A stretch of 64,000 nucleotides of DNA from Gyromitra esculenta (taxonomy: Eukaryota; Ascomycota; Pezizomycetes; Pezizales; Discinaceae). The stretch spans positions 620,001 to 684,000 of the forward strand of contig JBCAML010000018.1 of assembly GCA_038503075.1 (NCBI GenBank), read 5' to 3'. The position numbers and the translations under genes are program-made. The notes beneath the pieces are model-generated. The model was not told the DNA's origin. It worked only from the letters and a program-made list of their open reading frames with translations, and made no database searches. Shown piece by piece: positions 22,527 through 34,279 of the stretch; position 1 is the first letter of the stretch; the number at the start of each line of letters is the position of its first letter.

Positions 22527-22653
22527 TACTCGTATTCTCATGACGTTTTTAAAATGGACCAGGCCCGCATATCATACAAACTGCCCCGAGCCTACCTATT
22601 TCATATGGGATGCAGAGGTAGCCCGTTTTAAAAACGTCATGAGAATACGGGTA
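22527..22653. mobile_element. MITE family M1, copy B (127 bp)
   Basis: The ends read TACTCGTATTCTCATGACGT (left) and TACCCGTATTCTCATGACGT (right, inverted), continuing TTTTAAAA. The inverted repeats are about 33 bp and nearly perfect. It shares with copies A and C the TA-CTCGTA start, the TGACGTTT block, the (G/C)GGGCT motif and the internal CATATCATACAAA/TATGGGATGC segments. There is no coding capacity. Confidence 0.78.
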
Positions 22654-23090
22654 CAGCGCCGCCGATGGAAATTCGCAGGAGATTCCTACTGAGAAAAAAA
22701 GTGTAAATCTGCTCACATGATTACGCTGGGCACTGGAGCCATGATATGTAGCCCAGGAAACTCTATAGCCGCCCCCTTATGAGAATGTGCGGCGAGTGTT
22801 TTTATGCGGCGATATTTCTACATATAAATTTTTTACAGGGCAAGCCAACTGTCTAGTAGGGCAGGAGAAACGGTTCTACACAGGTAAAGACTCTCTCTTA
22901 ACTTTTGAGGAGCTACTCGCAACAGGCATAAAAAACCCGAAAATGTAAATGTGAGCTAACCAGCCAAGCCGTGGGTGCGGTAAATTAAGACGAATCAAAA
23001 ACCATTACCAGCAAAAGTCATTCCCGGGTTCTTTATATCTGTTGCGAGTACATGCTACCACTCTCCATCCATTTAAACTGTAGTTGATTG

Positions 23091-23248
23091 TACAGCGTAC
23101 GGTAAAAAAAGATCGAGAAACATGAGACTTAAGATTCGGGACTGTTATTGGCTTCCCAGAGTTTTCGAGGAAGATTCTAGCAGGTTGATTGGCTACAGAA
23201 CCCTGTCAGTAAGCCCTGATTTCTCGATCTTTTTTGCCGTACGCTGTA
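23091..23248. mobile_element. 158-bp Tc1/mariner-like MITE
   Basis: The left end TACAGCGTACGGTAAAAAAA continues GATCGAGAAA. The right end is its inverse with one substitution and one length change. With TA as target duplication the element begins CAGCGTACGG and ends CCGTACGCTG, the Tc1/mariner layout with CAG...CTG ends. The interior has no open frame. Confidence 0.75.
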
Positions 23249-24190
23249 GCTAGAACTGAGACATTGCCTAAACATGCTGGCACAGTCCCATTCCTACCAC
23301 TATCCTCATCCTATGATTAGGTAGGATCGAAAGGTGACAAAAAAACTGGCATTTTTATTATAACCCCTCTTCTAATTCTATAGGTGCCTTCTCATTTTCA
23401 AATGTGCATCTGATCGCATAACATGGTGCGAATCATCTATTATCACTCGAACGTTCATCCATATCCCCACCAAATGCGCATGTAGCCGCTGCTGTTGTTT
23501 ACTCACTAGGTACAAATGCGCATGTAGTTTCTTTTAAGTTTTGACTTAGTGTTAACAGGAGCCCCGAACCAGGCATGGCAGTGTCGGTTAGCGTTAGTAG
23601 GTGTGCTATCCCGAGTGCTCGAGGTTCGTTCGGGTGGTCTGGAGATTGTGGTGGGCGTTTCAAATCCTTCCTCATCCTAGTCAAGCCTTTCCTTCATCGA
23701 TTTCCATCGTCTTATATGAATCCTAGATCGCGGGGGATACCAGTAGTGATAGCAGATAGCAAGATAGCAAGATAGCAAGAAAGTTGATGTAGCACGGGGC
23801 AAGCAGCGTCGCTGGAGACTGGAGCTTTCTTTTGTTAGCTGATCGAGGGGTAGCCTGCTGGGGCCCTGCGGCCCACACACCATAGAGATGCATTCTGCAA
23901 TGAGTGAAGAAAGCAAATAATAGCTGCTGTGAGGCCGGCGAATAGATAGTTTGATAAATATAGACAAAAACATGTGCTCACGCCTCGCCCCACTTTCGTA
24001 GACCCTTCATTTCTCCCCCACCCCCCACTATGCATACTCTTGGACGTTTGAGAGAAGTATCTGTAAGTACCAGAACCCTTATGACATCACTCAGCTATCT
24101 GTAACTCTGCGATCTACCTCCCCCCATCGCTACATTGCTGTTACTGTCAGCTCCATCCCCTATCAAAATACGCCACCGCTTCTCCGTCAC

Positions 24191-25038
24191 TCATCCATCC
24201 CTGCTGTCCGACCTGCATGTGCTGTTAGAGTACAGCACAATGCTTCTGTGTGTATTGGGGCCACTCAATATGGCCCCCAACGTTGCTCCTCCAATTGTGA
24301 TTGGTCCATGATCTTCATTTGCTAATCTCTTAACTCCGGATTCCTGCAGGTACAGCGAGAGCCCTCCTGCATCGCTACCCTTCGATTCACAAGAAGGTCG
24401 CGGATCAAGAGATGCCAGGAACAAAAGCTGTCGAGCGAATGAAGTCGAGAACCAGTTCGCTGGACAAAAGATGACGAGAGCCATCCAAAGTAACAACAAG
24501 AAACATTTGAGAAAGAACCAACGGTGCACGTGGTCATTCGAGGATACGTTTAGCTCGTGCCTCTTTTCACACACAAAAAGGCCCCAGAACGGCCGGCCCT
24601 ACCGAATGCGAATACACGTTGATGTCTCTGGGAAGAGTGATTCAGTCTGAAAAGAAACAGTTGAAATTAGCCATTGCTCTCCTTCCATGATATACAAGGG
24701 TGTATAGCGGACTGGTTCTCCCCAGATCGCAAAATCTATCATCTGTTCTAGTGGGTCCAGCGAGACTAGATTTATAGATGCTGCCAACAGATCGTTCTCC
24801 GTCTTTTGGATGCTAAAGACGTTGATGGTGGAGATGCCTTCCGTACATACAAGTGCATACGCGTGGGTGTCGCGTCAAGCTGTATGGGTGGTGCAGGGCT
24901 CGACCGGTGTAAACATGAAACAAGTTTCGTTACACACACATTACAGAGAGCTTGTTTTGCTATTCCCTGCTGTGCTGAAGCTGTTTCGCCAGACATGGGA
25001 AATGCTCCATTTTTATATCTCACCCTCCGTCCCCACAA
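24191..25038 (-). other. Coding-like minus-strand stretches, unassigned
   Basis: Minus-strand frames at 24191-24574 (127 codons) and 24599-24860 stay open with a composition closer to coding DNA than their surroundings. The second reads HAYALVCTEGISTINVFSIQ and ends at a stop at 24599. Its tone vaguely recalls the C-terminal part of WD-repeat proteins such as Trm82, but I see no WD repeats and no way to join it to an upstream exon. It may be a pseudogene fragment or chance. Confidence 0.2.
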
Positions 25039-25378
25039 CCATTATTTCCCTCCCATTTCGCGTTGACTTAGAACTAGCGTGCAGCTGCACGGGAACGAAC
25101 GGAAACGGGAGGGTCGGATCCTCCCGACAACTTGCTTGAGTAGCTTCCGTTGCGGCTCTGAAGCTTAATTCCACGTCTGAACACCTTCCCGTGACTTTCC
25201 CGCCACAACATCTCCCCCCCGAACACGAAAACCGATCTTCAAGGGGGGTTCAGGGTGGTGGGTTATTTTTCTATTTTCTATTTTTATTTTTATACAAAGC
25301 TATATATTAGCTTGGCAGCTCGAGTTTTTCGACCTGGAGGAAGGCTTCTTTTCCTGCTTGATTCCGAACTCCCCCTAA
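25039..25378 (+). promoter_or_regulatory. Promoter and 5' UTR of the 25.4-kb gene
   Basis: About 340 bp upstream of the start codon at 25379, containing C- and T-rich runs (CATCTCCCCCCC near 25210 and TTTTTCTATTTTC near 25265) typical of fungal promoters. No TATA box stands out. Confidence 0.4.
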
Positions 25379-26864
25379 ATGGCCTCCTCTGTCGATGGCG
25401 TCCTGGCCAGTATCGACCAGGTCCAGTCGCTGAGCCCTGACGACTTCGCTCGCGTCATTGAGCATTGGAAAAGACATGCTGCCAAACTATGGGCCGGTCC
25501 GCTGCAGCAACTGCCTATGCATGGCCCAGCTCCTCCGCCATTGCCACAGACGAGCGGTATAGGTGTGGGTGTCAGCGTTATTCAGGTGAGTTTCTCCATA
25601 CAAATCATTGAATTTGGTACGCGGATCGAGGAGGATCATATTTTTTAGGGGAAGAGAGGGAAGAGAAGGGAATGGGGGAAAGGTCGAGTGAGAATGGACA
25701 CACCGGAATTGGGGCTGACAGACTTTGTTGTTTTCACGTGGAGTAGACTTGTCAGAATGCACCACCAACGCCCGCAACAGAAAATAACGAACCTCCCATT
25801 ACCATGCCTCCTTTCCCCGTGCCAGCACCTCTCGCGGTCCCCGGCCCGCCTATAATTCATTCTAAACAGCCCAAACGCAAGTCCAAATCCGCCTCTGCCG
25901 CCGCCGTCCGAAATAACAGCATCAATAATGGCAATAACATCATCAACCTCAATAATCCCAACGCTACGCACACCTCCGATCCACCAACCCCTTCCACAGC
26001 ACCCTCAACATGGAGTGCTACAGCGCGCAAACGTCTTGATGCCAAAATGCTTTCCCTGAAAGACCATACCGTCCCACAGCCTACCGACCAGTCACTTGCA
26101 CTCATTGTGGAAAAGCTACGCTACTTCGTCATACGTGCGCTGCACCCGAATCTACACGATAGCTCGAAGGGGGGAGATAATTGTCTCGGTCTCGTGTTGC
26201 GGCGACAACAGGTTGATTTCGACGGATATATTCATTGGGCTGAAATATCAGCTGCGGAGGGTGACGAGGGGACAAGAAGGCTTGCCCAAGTATGGTTCTT
26301 TTATAAGATGGCGGAGATATTGAATTCATTTTGCGAGGACGAGAAGAGACGGGGTGAGGGCAGTAACGAACAAGGAAGGCTGCAAAGGGGGTATGACAAG
26401 TTGGTGAGTTTTTTTTTCTTTCTAGTGGCATGGGTAGGCCGAGGTGGTTATAATGATTTTGAGCTAACGGTTGCAATGTCGAATAGCTCCCGATATGTAA
26501 ACGGATATTGGATACCGATAACCGACAGTACATACGGAATTTGATCTGTTCCAGCAGAAGATTTAGACAATTGTGTATCCATATGGTTGGCACGGGGAGA
26601 GCAGAACTTTTTGTGTTTTTTAAGGGAGAGCTGACGTTAACTGAGTACGTTGCTTCATTCTGCAAAAAGTAACGAATTTGAACTAACTTGTTACACAGTC
26701 TGAAAGATATGACTGCCTCAGCGGCTAAAATGGACGAAACAATAGCCATGCTTGATATTGTACTGGACGAATACCTCACAACGGTCCAAGGCATTGCGGT
26801 TCCTGTTGATGGAGACTTGACGGGCGTGAGGATCGATATGTGGAATGGTGTTTTGGAGATTTGA
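25379..26864 (+). CDS. Uncharacterised protein with a conserved-looking C-terminal half
   Basis: Four exons (25379-25585, 25756-26403, 26487-26644, 26699-26864) join in frame to 392 aa. The N-terminal 65 residues (MASSVDGVLASIDQVQSLSP...) look structured and amphipathic. Residues ~70-165 are low-complexity: proline-rich, then PKRKSKS (possible nuclear signal), then an Asn/Ile-rich run (NNSINNGNNIINLNNP). The C-terminal half (from about KMLSLKDHTV to MWNGVLEI) is helical and coding-like, with few low-complexity residues. I do not recognise a family. The introns are 170, 83 and 54 nt. The first is long and holds GA-rich sequence. The in-frame joins and the codon periodicity make this a real gene, with function unknown. 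Confidence 0.83.
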
Positions 26865-28686
26865 TCATCCTCGCAGACCTAAAAGTTTTTTCATCGTCGT
26901 TTGGTTTGGGTCTCGGTGTCTCCTTTTCACTTTTTCAATTGCATGCGTTCGGTTGTTTTGGTTTTTTCTTTAGGGTTACTGTTAATATCACCCGAAGCCA
27001 ACTGGCATAATAATGTCTTTGGAGCAAAGCGGACGAAGGTAAGAAGGGAGAAAGACGTTTGATGTAATTTTTATTATCTTGTTAGAGTGCGAGTCGGCGT
27101 TTTTTTTTTTTTTTGATGGAGAAACTTTTCTTCCTACGTATGGTCAGTTTGGTGCAACCTGGCTGCTATGGGACTTGCGTTTATTTTGCTTTATTATTAT
27201 TTTTTATTAATGGACTGTGAATGATGGAATGCAACAATAAGTCGCGTGGAGTAACAAAAAAGGAAAGGGTTTTAACCATGGATCTTTGGATTTAATGGGA
27301 GAGAAAACTATTTAAGTGACACAGTAAATGAAATCAGTAGTCGCCCAAACCACACCTTTTTTTTTTCGCCCAAAAGAACGGATGATTACAATTCTTATCT
27401 CGTCTCTCTAAAATTATTGTGAAGGGAGGTGCGCGATATACATGGTTACTAAGCCAGTTTTATTTATTGAAGTGAGAAGTAGAAGCTACATGTAGTGTGT
27501 TGGTGGCAGTGACCGTATCTCAACAGTGTTTAAAATCGAGCTAGAAACGCTAGAATCCCAACAAAATCGTAACTTCTTTAACTTTTAACCAACACTAGGC
27601 ACTACTTCGCAGACGATCAAGATCAGGAGCACATAATAATCTAGAGTTGATGGTGATCCCAAAATTTAAAGGATCTTTGGTGAGAACTGCGCTGTGAATG
27701 GACAGAGCCAAGATACATACATGACGGCTGACATTATTTGCATAGCTAGACCCATATGTACATGTAGTAGTCAAATTATGGCGGACAAATATTTGCAGCG
27801 ATGTTGTCGTGGCTATCACAGACACTCCACCCTAGAAGAAGATTTGCAAAAGAGAGGTCAAACGAGCATCGATTCCAGCGTGTGTGATGAAATAACTGTA
27901 TCATTACGACGGCAGTGTGTACGACTAGTAACCGTCAAGCCATAAGATCAGCTGCAGTGTGACCAGAAAATTTTCAAGTTTCCCGGAGACACAGAGAGAG
28001 CCGGTAATTTATCGTTTCTCACGCCGTACCTGCTGCACGAGCTTGTTGCGAGCGGAAGCACAGGAAAAGCAAAGAAAGGGAAGGGGAAAAAAACAGGGCC
28101 TAGGAATATGTCGAGAACTATTGACAACGATTATCGAAAAAATAGATTTCCTTAGGCTGCAAGTTACTCGACAGGTTACGTGACGGCGGTAGGCCAAGTT
28201 ATGACCGAACGGAGGCTCACGTGATGGAGGGAGGGACCAGGATTCAGAGGGAGGGCTTTCGCGTGCCTTCTCCCTATCCCTACTTCTCCCTTGGCTGCTC
28301 TCCTCGGCCCTCGTTATCTTCTGCCATTCACTTGACTTGACACTCACTCCACTCCGCCTGTCGTTTCCTCTGCACGCCTCCCCTGCCTGCATAGCAATAC
28401 TAAACAAACCTATCCCCTCCAGGCTGTCGCTGTCGGCATCTCGATTGTAGCGTTCCCAGCTGGTCTACGTAGTAAGCCAGCTCACCGAGCTTATTCTCCG
28501 ACACCAGCCAACCGGACCAACTCAGCCTTGTTCTGAACCGCCTTCTCACCTCCTTGGTCACTCCCACTTGCGTTTAACCTTAACCTCTCCTTCCTGCCCG
28601 ATCCCTTGCTTAATCTTTCCCCACATCCCATCATTCCCCCCCTCCCCCTCCCCACAAACCATCAGCTCCACAACAAAGCTTCATCA
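26865..28686. other. Intergenic region between two unidentified genes
   Basis: This is 3' flank with T-rich runs near 27100 and 27360, then two TACATGTA palindromes at 27487-27494 and 27759-27766. From about 28230 the sequence is CT-rich, probably the promoter and 5' UTR of the next gene. No gene is supported. Confidence 0.45.
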
Positions 28687-29424
28687 ATGGCATCAGCATC
28701 AGCATCAGCATCGACTTCTCCAGCTCCTCAGCCATCAACAGCCCCTCCACCGTCTATCCATCTCGACTCACCACCACACTCACCAACTTCCTCATCCGTT
28801 ACCGATATTGCGATGACCTCACCACCAACTTCCCCTGGCCCGCAGCCTTCCCCGGTGTTCGCTCCTCGGCCTATGCGTATTCCTCAACTCTTCCGTTCAC
28901 GCCCCTTGGTGGCACTTGATGGCTCCGCGGGGAACCAAATGCGCACCCCAAGCCCAAAACAGCAAAGGCGAGGCTCAAGTGCTGCGAGCAGCATGAAGAG
29001 CTTGGTTCTTACGGATTCCAAGCTCGCGGGAGGAGAGACGAGCGAGGTGCAGCTTAGGTTGGGGGAAGAAGGCGAGAGCAGTTTTACTGGCGGTACAGGC
29101 GAGATGCAGCCAATGCAGTTGTATAGGTTTGTTCTCTTGGGTATCTTGCGATGGTGATCATGTTTCGCTGATTTGTGTGGATGGGATAGCCCCTCGAAGG
29201 ACGTTCTTGATGAACTGTACAAAATTATCCGGAACAACAAGCCGCAGCCGAGAACGTTTGGCGACATCGCGAGTCATCGTAGGCAGCTGAGTGATTCGAG
29301 CTCGAAAGATAGTAGCGGCAGAGAGGACAATGCCAAAAGCCCCCTCAGTCACGAGTTTGGGAGGATTCCATTCCGTAAGCCGCCGCCCCAGCCATCTCAT
29401 GCTTGGCAACGTATTAGACACTAA
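28687..29424 (+). CDS. Uncharacterised Ser/Pro-rich protein
   Basis: Two exons (28687-29126 and 29190-29424; one 63-nt intron) give 224 aa. I chose the ATG in ATCAATGGC. An in-frame ATG at 28606 would add 27 residues that look like translated UTR. The first 80 residues are Ser/Ala/Pro-rich and disordered, starting with a short (AS)n run coded by GCATCA repeats. The middle contains RIPQLFRSRPLVAL and SSAASSMKSLVLTDSKL. The C-terminus, SPSKDVLDELYKIIRNNKPQ followed by RTFGDIASHRRQ, is the part most likely to be conserved. No domain is recognised. A regulatory or scaffold role would be guesswork. The joined frame and sensible splice sites support a real gene. Confidence 0.72.
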
Positions 29425-32400
29425 CGGCTGGTTGGATATAGCTTCATCTCCTGTTTCCAGAACCTTAATGCGGAATCCGATTATTTACAATTCTCAGTTT
29501 GGGCAAGAACAGCATTAGTTATTTACACGCTTTGTCGATCCTCTTATCTTCACACCATTCTAGTTCGTTGTTCATGCTTTGCGTGTGTCACCTTTATCAT
29601 CTTATCTCTCTTTTAAACACCCTTTTGTCATTGGGAAATGGAGTAGCTTTAGGCAGGTGCTGGTTTTTTTGTTTCTTTTGGTATGTGGTATAGGTCTTTT
29701 TATTTCATGCAGTTGGGATACGATATATTTGAAATCGGCCCTTACCGCTATTTGTTGTTTCTTGCTTGGTGCATATCCTCTGCTCTTTTATTTTATTGGC
29801 ATGGGATGAAGGGTTATACTATAGGTTGTAATTTCATACGACCTCAGCCACAGCGCTGTTTCGCTGGCTGGCGTGGTCACCTTTTAAATACTTCTGGTTC
29901 TATTCTTTATTTCTCCTACTCCCTGATCCTGTGAGTTTCGGCTTGTCCGGTAGCAGTAGCGATTGGAACGATGTATTCCTCTTCCCTAAGTTTAGTTCTA
30001 CCGGAGGGTGCGGGGAGGGCTGATACTTCTTTCCTTTTCACTTCTCTCCTTCCTTCTTTGGGATACTGTATTTGCGATAGTGGATTCTAAATGATTACTG
30101 TGCTGGTAGAAGACGTATTTCTTTGGCTATTCTTGAATTCCTGTAGGGTTAGATTTGGCGGTAATGGTGTATCCGGGTAGAGAATCAGTAGTGACGAATA
30201 AAGTTTTGTTTTTCGTTTTTTGTTTTTCCGTTCCGCTTTGAGACGAGTGATGCTATGTGACTTGCTTGAAAAAAAAAAAAACCCTTCCGAGTATGATTTT
30301 TTGCTTTATTGTGGTAGTTAGGTAACTGGCTTGTGGAGGGATGTAGTTAGGATTGGGTTTAATTGGTGGGGAGTTAGTCGGAGTAGGATTTGTAGGCGTT
30401 CAGAGAGGGGGGGGCTTTGAGTTGGGTGAGCTGTAGACATAGAGATGTGGGGTTGGGCAAGCGGATGGATGGATGAACGATGGATTTTACTTGAATATAC
30501 TTCCAATGGATGCCTAGGAGAACCTAACCAGTTTCCATGTGAATAAGATCTTGTGCAGCCTACCTATTCTTCTATATACCTATTGCAGGGGAAACTGGTG
30601 ATTCGTGGCGAAGAAGGTGAATCGAAAGGGTTAAACGACGAACGAGGAGGTAAGCGTCAGCGTTAACTTGGAGGAAAATACTTAGTTACCACATCACAGG
30701 TAAAAAAAAAACACCGAAGAAAAAACAAATTTATCTATGTGTAACTCATGTGGGTTACTTGACTTCCCTAGGCGCATCTTAAAGGAGGACGGGATGCCGG
30801 AACACTACTATGTATACGCATCTTGGTGCCACTTTGTTATATACTGTGTTAGGTTATTGAAGTCTATTCTAGATCTTCTAGTGTAATTATAATCGAACTG
30901 CCGCCGTCCCACGCTGTACCACGGTTCGAAGATATTGATACTACTAGTATGGCGCGTAAATTAATTTTTCTTCAATATTCATGCTCGGGTATATATGCGA
31001 CACTAAGGACGTAGAACATCAATATACTAGAAGGTCTGTTCTCTAGATTCACAAAATTTTCAACTTAATCTGTACCAAGCTAACTTAGCTCCTTTTACCA
31101 TTACCTATTTTTTTTTAACGTAGAGACCTAGGTAGGCATTACACATAATAAGAATTTTCTACGTTGAGCTCGGAGTGATGTCCGTATATATGGTAACCCC
31201 CCCCTTTGGTCTGAATCCTGGGGATCGAGAATGTGTTTATTGTGGTCTGAATATATCTGGATACTATCTGGGCTACGTCTTGAATTTCCTGTGCCGCTCT
31301 TGCAAGCTCGAGATGTATTTTTTATTTATTTAGGTGGGCTGCTGTGTACGATTGGATAGGTTTAAGGCATCAGTGTTGATTTTTTTTGGGCTATAGGGAA
31401 TACTATGTCGAGCATAGGTGTTTAGCTATAGAGTTGCCTTTTGAGACTCCGGTTTAAAATTTGGGTGAAGTAGCTTACGAGTGTAGCTACTGGGGAAGAG
31501 TCGAGCGGTTTTAGGAGTATATTTAGAGTACTAGATTTGCCCTTGCTTGTTCAACGCGTTGACAGCACTATATTTTTCATTGGTGGGACGGACTGATACC
31601 AATATAGGGACGAGCAATTCAATATAAATTTCAATGGTATGTACGGAGTATACGCATATATAGTGACGATCAAAGCGTTGGGCAGATAGGTGGAACCCAG
31701 CCCCGGCCTGCTGACCGAGGAAGTAAATTGAATTTTAATAAGGTTATGGAGAAGTGGAGAGGACGGTACGTAATTTGAAATCAGGTACCTACAGCCAGTG
31801 TCAAGGTAAAATCTCAATTCGGATGAGTGTTCGGAGAACAGGGTTCGAGCATAAATATAACTTTGACGTGAGCTATCTTGGAACTACTATAACATGGGCT
31901 TGGATAGGATTAGGTAATTGGATTGTGCCAAGGAGTTTTTTTCCAAGAGCCAGACTTGGGCTTTCATCCTTGCATCTGTATCTGTAGCTGGTGGCCGAGG
32001 CTTCTCGGCGGGAAATCTTAAATTCTGAGTAATACGCGGTAATTCTAGTTGAAACAAAGTCGTGCACTCCTACTCTTATAGCTGATATTCTTCTAGGCTC
32101 GCTCCTAGCCTCACATCCCAAGATTGCTGCATACCAGAGAACGAGAGAAAGTTTGGATATGAGACTGAATAGAATGTGTATTACGATTGTTTGATTTTTG
32201 GGACACTGCAATGTAAAGATGTAATTACTATTCAGTATCTCTTCTTTTCCTTCTGGTGAAGCTTTAGAGACCATCCGCCTTAAAACTAAAGCCCAGAGAA
32301 GTGAAGCCGAAGACAGGTATCCTAGTTGAGAAAGCGTAGAAACGGTTTGCTTTTAGCGTGGATCTCGGCATGTTCCGAAGACTGGCCTTGCGAGTGAGAC

Positions 32401-32883
32401 TCGATGAATCGCTTGCCACGCCACGCGTATTCTCGGATCTAAATCCGAAACGCAGCCTTATAATTATCCTTCGGGAAAGAATTCCAACCGAATTCTGGAA
32501 GGGACAGGAAATTGAAGGCCGTGCTGCGGTTTACCCGCTATAACGTAGCCCCATGCCTTAATCAACTAAAAACACGTTCTTAGCCGAAGTTACCGCTAAC
32601 AGAACTTATAGCCGGCATCAAATAAACAACACGGAAAGTGCCGTAGAAAACAGTACCATGGCTTCATTGACATTATGACAGGCGATTGAGTTTGGAAGAT
32701 GCATAAATAATGTCTCTGATCTGTAGAAGTTTATTTTTTTTCCAGCAGCCCTACTCATCCAGCCTTCTCTGCAAGTCCGTCCTTCCTTTTTCCCATTCAT
32801 ATCTCTTTTTTTTACATTCTTTTTTTATCGATCCTTCCAAAAAGAGACAGTCTGCGACAGTCCATTCGTTTATATTTATAACC
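29425..32883. other. Intergenic block before the pectin lyase pair
   Basis: No gene is supported in these 3.4 kb. The first kilobase is T-rich 3' flank. A12 and A9 runs occur near 30270 and 30705. The last 200 bp before 32884 are pyrimidine-rich with an ATAAATA at 32703-32709, probably the promoter of the first pectin lyase. Minus-strand open stretches near 31873-32274 show no recognisable product. Confidence 0.45.
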
Positions 32884-34279
32884 ATGCTTCAACAACTTTT
32901 TCTCTTTGCCTCTCTTCTGCCTGCGGTGGCTTTCGCCCAGGTAGTTGGTTCGGCGACTGGTTTCGCAAAGGGTGTGACTGGTGGTGGAACTGCTACTCCT
33001 GTCTATCCTACCACTATTGCTCAGTATGTCCCAATACCAGCTGGGTAGCTTCAATAATAAAATGCTGATGAAGATGGATATATAGGCTCAAGAGTTATTT
33101 GACAGACTCGTCTCCGCGTGTCATCATGTTGAATAAAGAGTTCAACTTCATTGGATCTGAGGGAACAGTAACTGCGACAGGATGTCGTCCGGCTAGCAAC
33201 ACCTGTCCTAATAATGGAGGACAAGATGCCATCAATGGTGCCAATTGGTGTACCAACGCCGGGTATCCTAGTGTTTCGGTAACTTATGACGTTGCTGGGA
33301 CTGGATACATCGATGTCAAGAGCAATAAGTATGCCAACCATATGAATTTATAGCCTCGAAAACCACTAACGAGATCTCGAAATTTAGGAGTATCGTTGGT
33401 GTTGGAAGTGCTGGTGTCATCCGTGGAAAAGGTCTCAGAGTTGCCAACGGCGAATCAAACGTCATCATCCAGAACGTCCATATCACTGATTTGAACCCTG
33501 AGTATATCTGGGGTGGCGATGCTATCACTCTCGCCGGCACCGACATGATCTGGATCGATCACTGCAAATTCTCTCTCATCGGACGCCAAATGATTGTCAC
33601 TGGTTATGACCAGGCAGGCCGTGTTACAATCTCAAATACCGAATTCGACGGTGTGACTAGTTGGTCAGCCACCTGCAACGGGGATCATTACTGGACTATG
33701 CTCTTCTATGGAGCAAGCGATCTCATCACCTTCACTGGAAACTATGTCCATGACTGCTCTGGCCGTGCCCCTAAGGTGGGCTGATCATTCCCCATCACTC
33801 GATATTCATACTGACTTATATGCGTAGGTCGGAGGTTATACTACTTCCAACATCCTCTTCCACGCTGTCAACAACTACTTCTACAATATGGGTAGGTATC
33901 AACCCCCCCCGAGTTATAACACAGCCTTTACTAACTTAACCGATTAGGTGGCAACTCTTTCGACGTCGGAACCGGAGGCAACGTTCTCATCGAGGGTAAC
34001 GTCATCTCCAAAGTCACCACTCCCATCACAGCCGCGTCTGCTACAGGAGGTGGCCAAATTTTCAACGTCCCCTCCAGCTCTTACACCTCTAGTTGTTCGG
34101 CATCCCTTGGCCGTAGCTGTGTCGTCAATAGCGTCTCTAACAGCGGAACTTTCGCTAGCTACACCAACACCAATTTCCTTACAAACTTTTCTGGGAAGAA
34201 TGTTCAAGCTGCCGTAGCAGTCTCTGGTGTTGCTGCTAGCGTTACGAGTAATGCTGGTGTTGGGAAAATCGGGAACTAA
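32884..34279 (+). CDS. Secreted pectin lyase (polysaccharide lyase family 1), copy 1
   Basis: Five exons (32884-33023, 33086-33328, 33388-33775, 33828-33891, 33948-34279) give 388 aa. A signal peptide ([19 protein letters not shown]) sends it to the medium. It should cleave highly methylated pectin by beta-elimination (EC 4.2.2.10). Family marks are [78 protein letters not shown] and [12 protein letters not shown]. The Asp of WIDHC and the Arg and Lys of GRAPK fit the catalytic and brace positions of Aspergillus pectin lyases. These features separate it from calcium-dependent pectate lyases. It is followed 2.3 kb downstream by a close paralogue in the same direction. It lacks two introns that the paralogue has. 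Confidence 0.95.

Larger units (their letters stand above)
21213..24190. other. Repeat-bearing intergenic block
   Basis: No gene is supported. Besides the elements listed separately it holds two TACATGTA palindromes 18 bp apart (21994-22001 and 22012-22019), a CAATCA-rich microsatellite and three copies of AGATAGCA at 23752-23780. Short open stretches in several frames have no recognisable product. Confidence 0.45.

Noticed and set aside
24191..24860. Possible Trm82-like C-terminal fragment
   Set aside because: The resemblance is only in tone. No WD repeats are present and a stop lies just upstream in frame.
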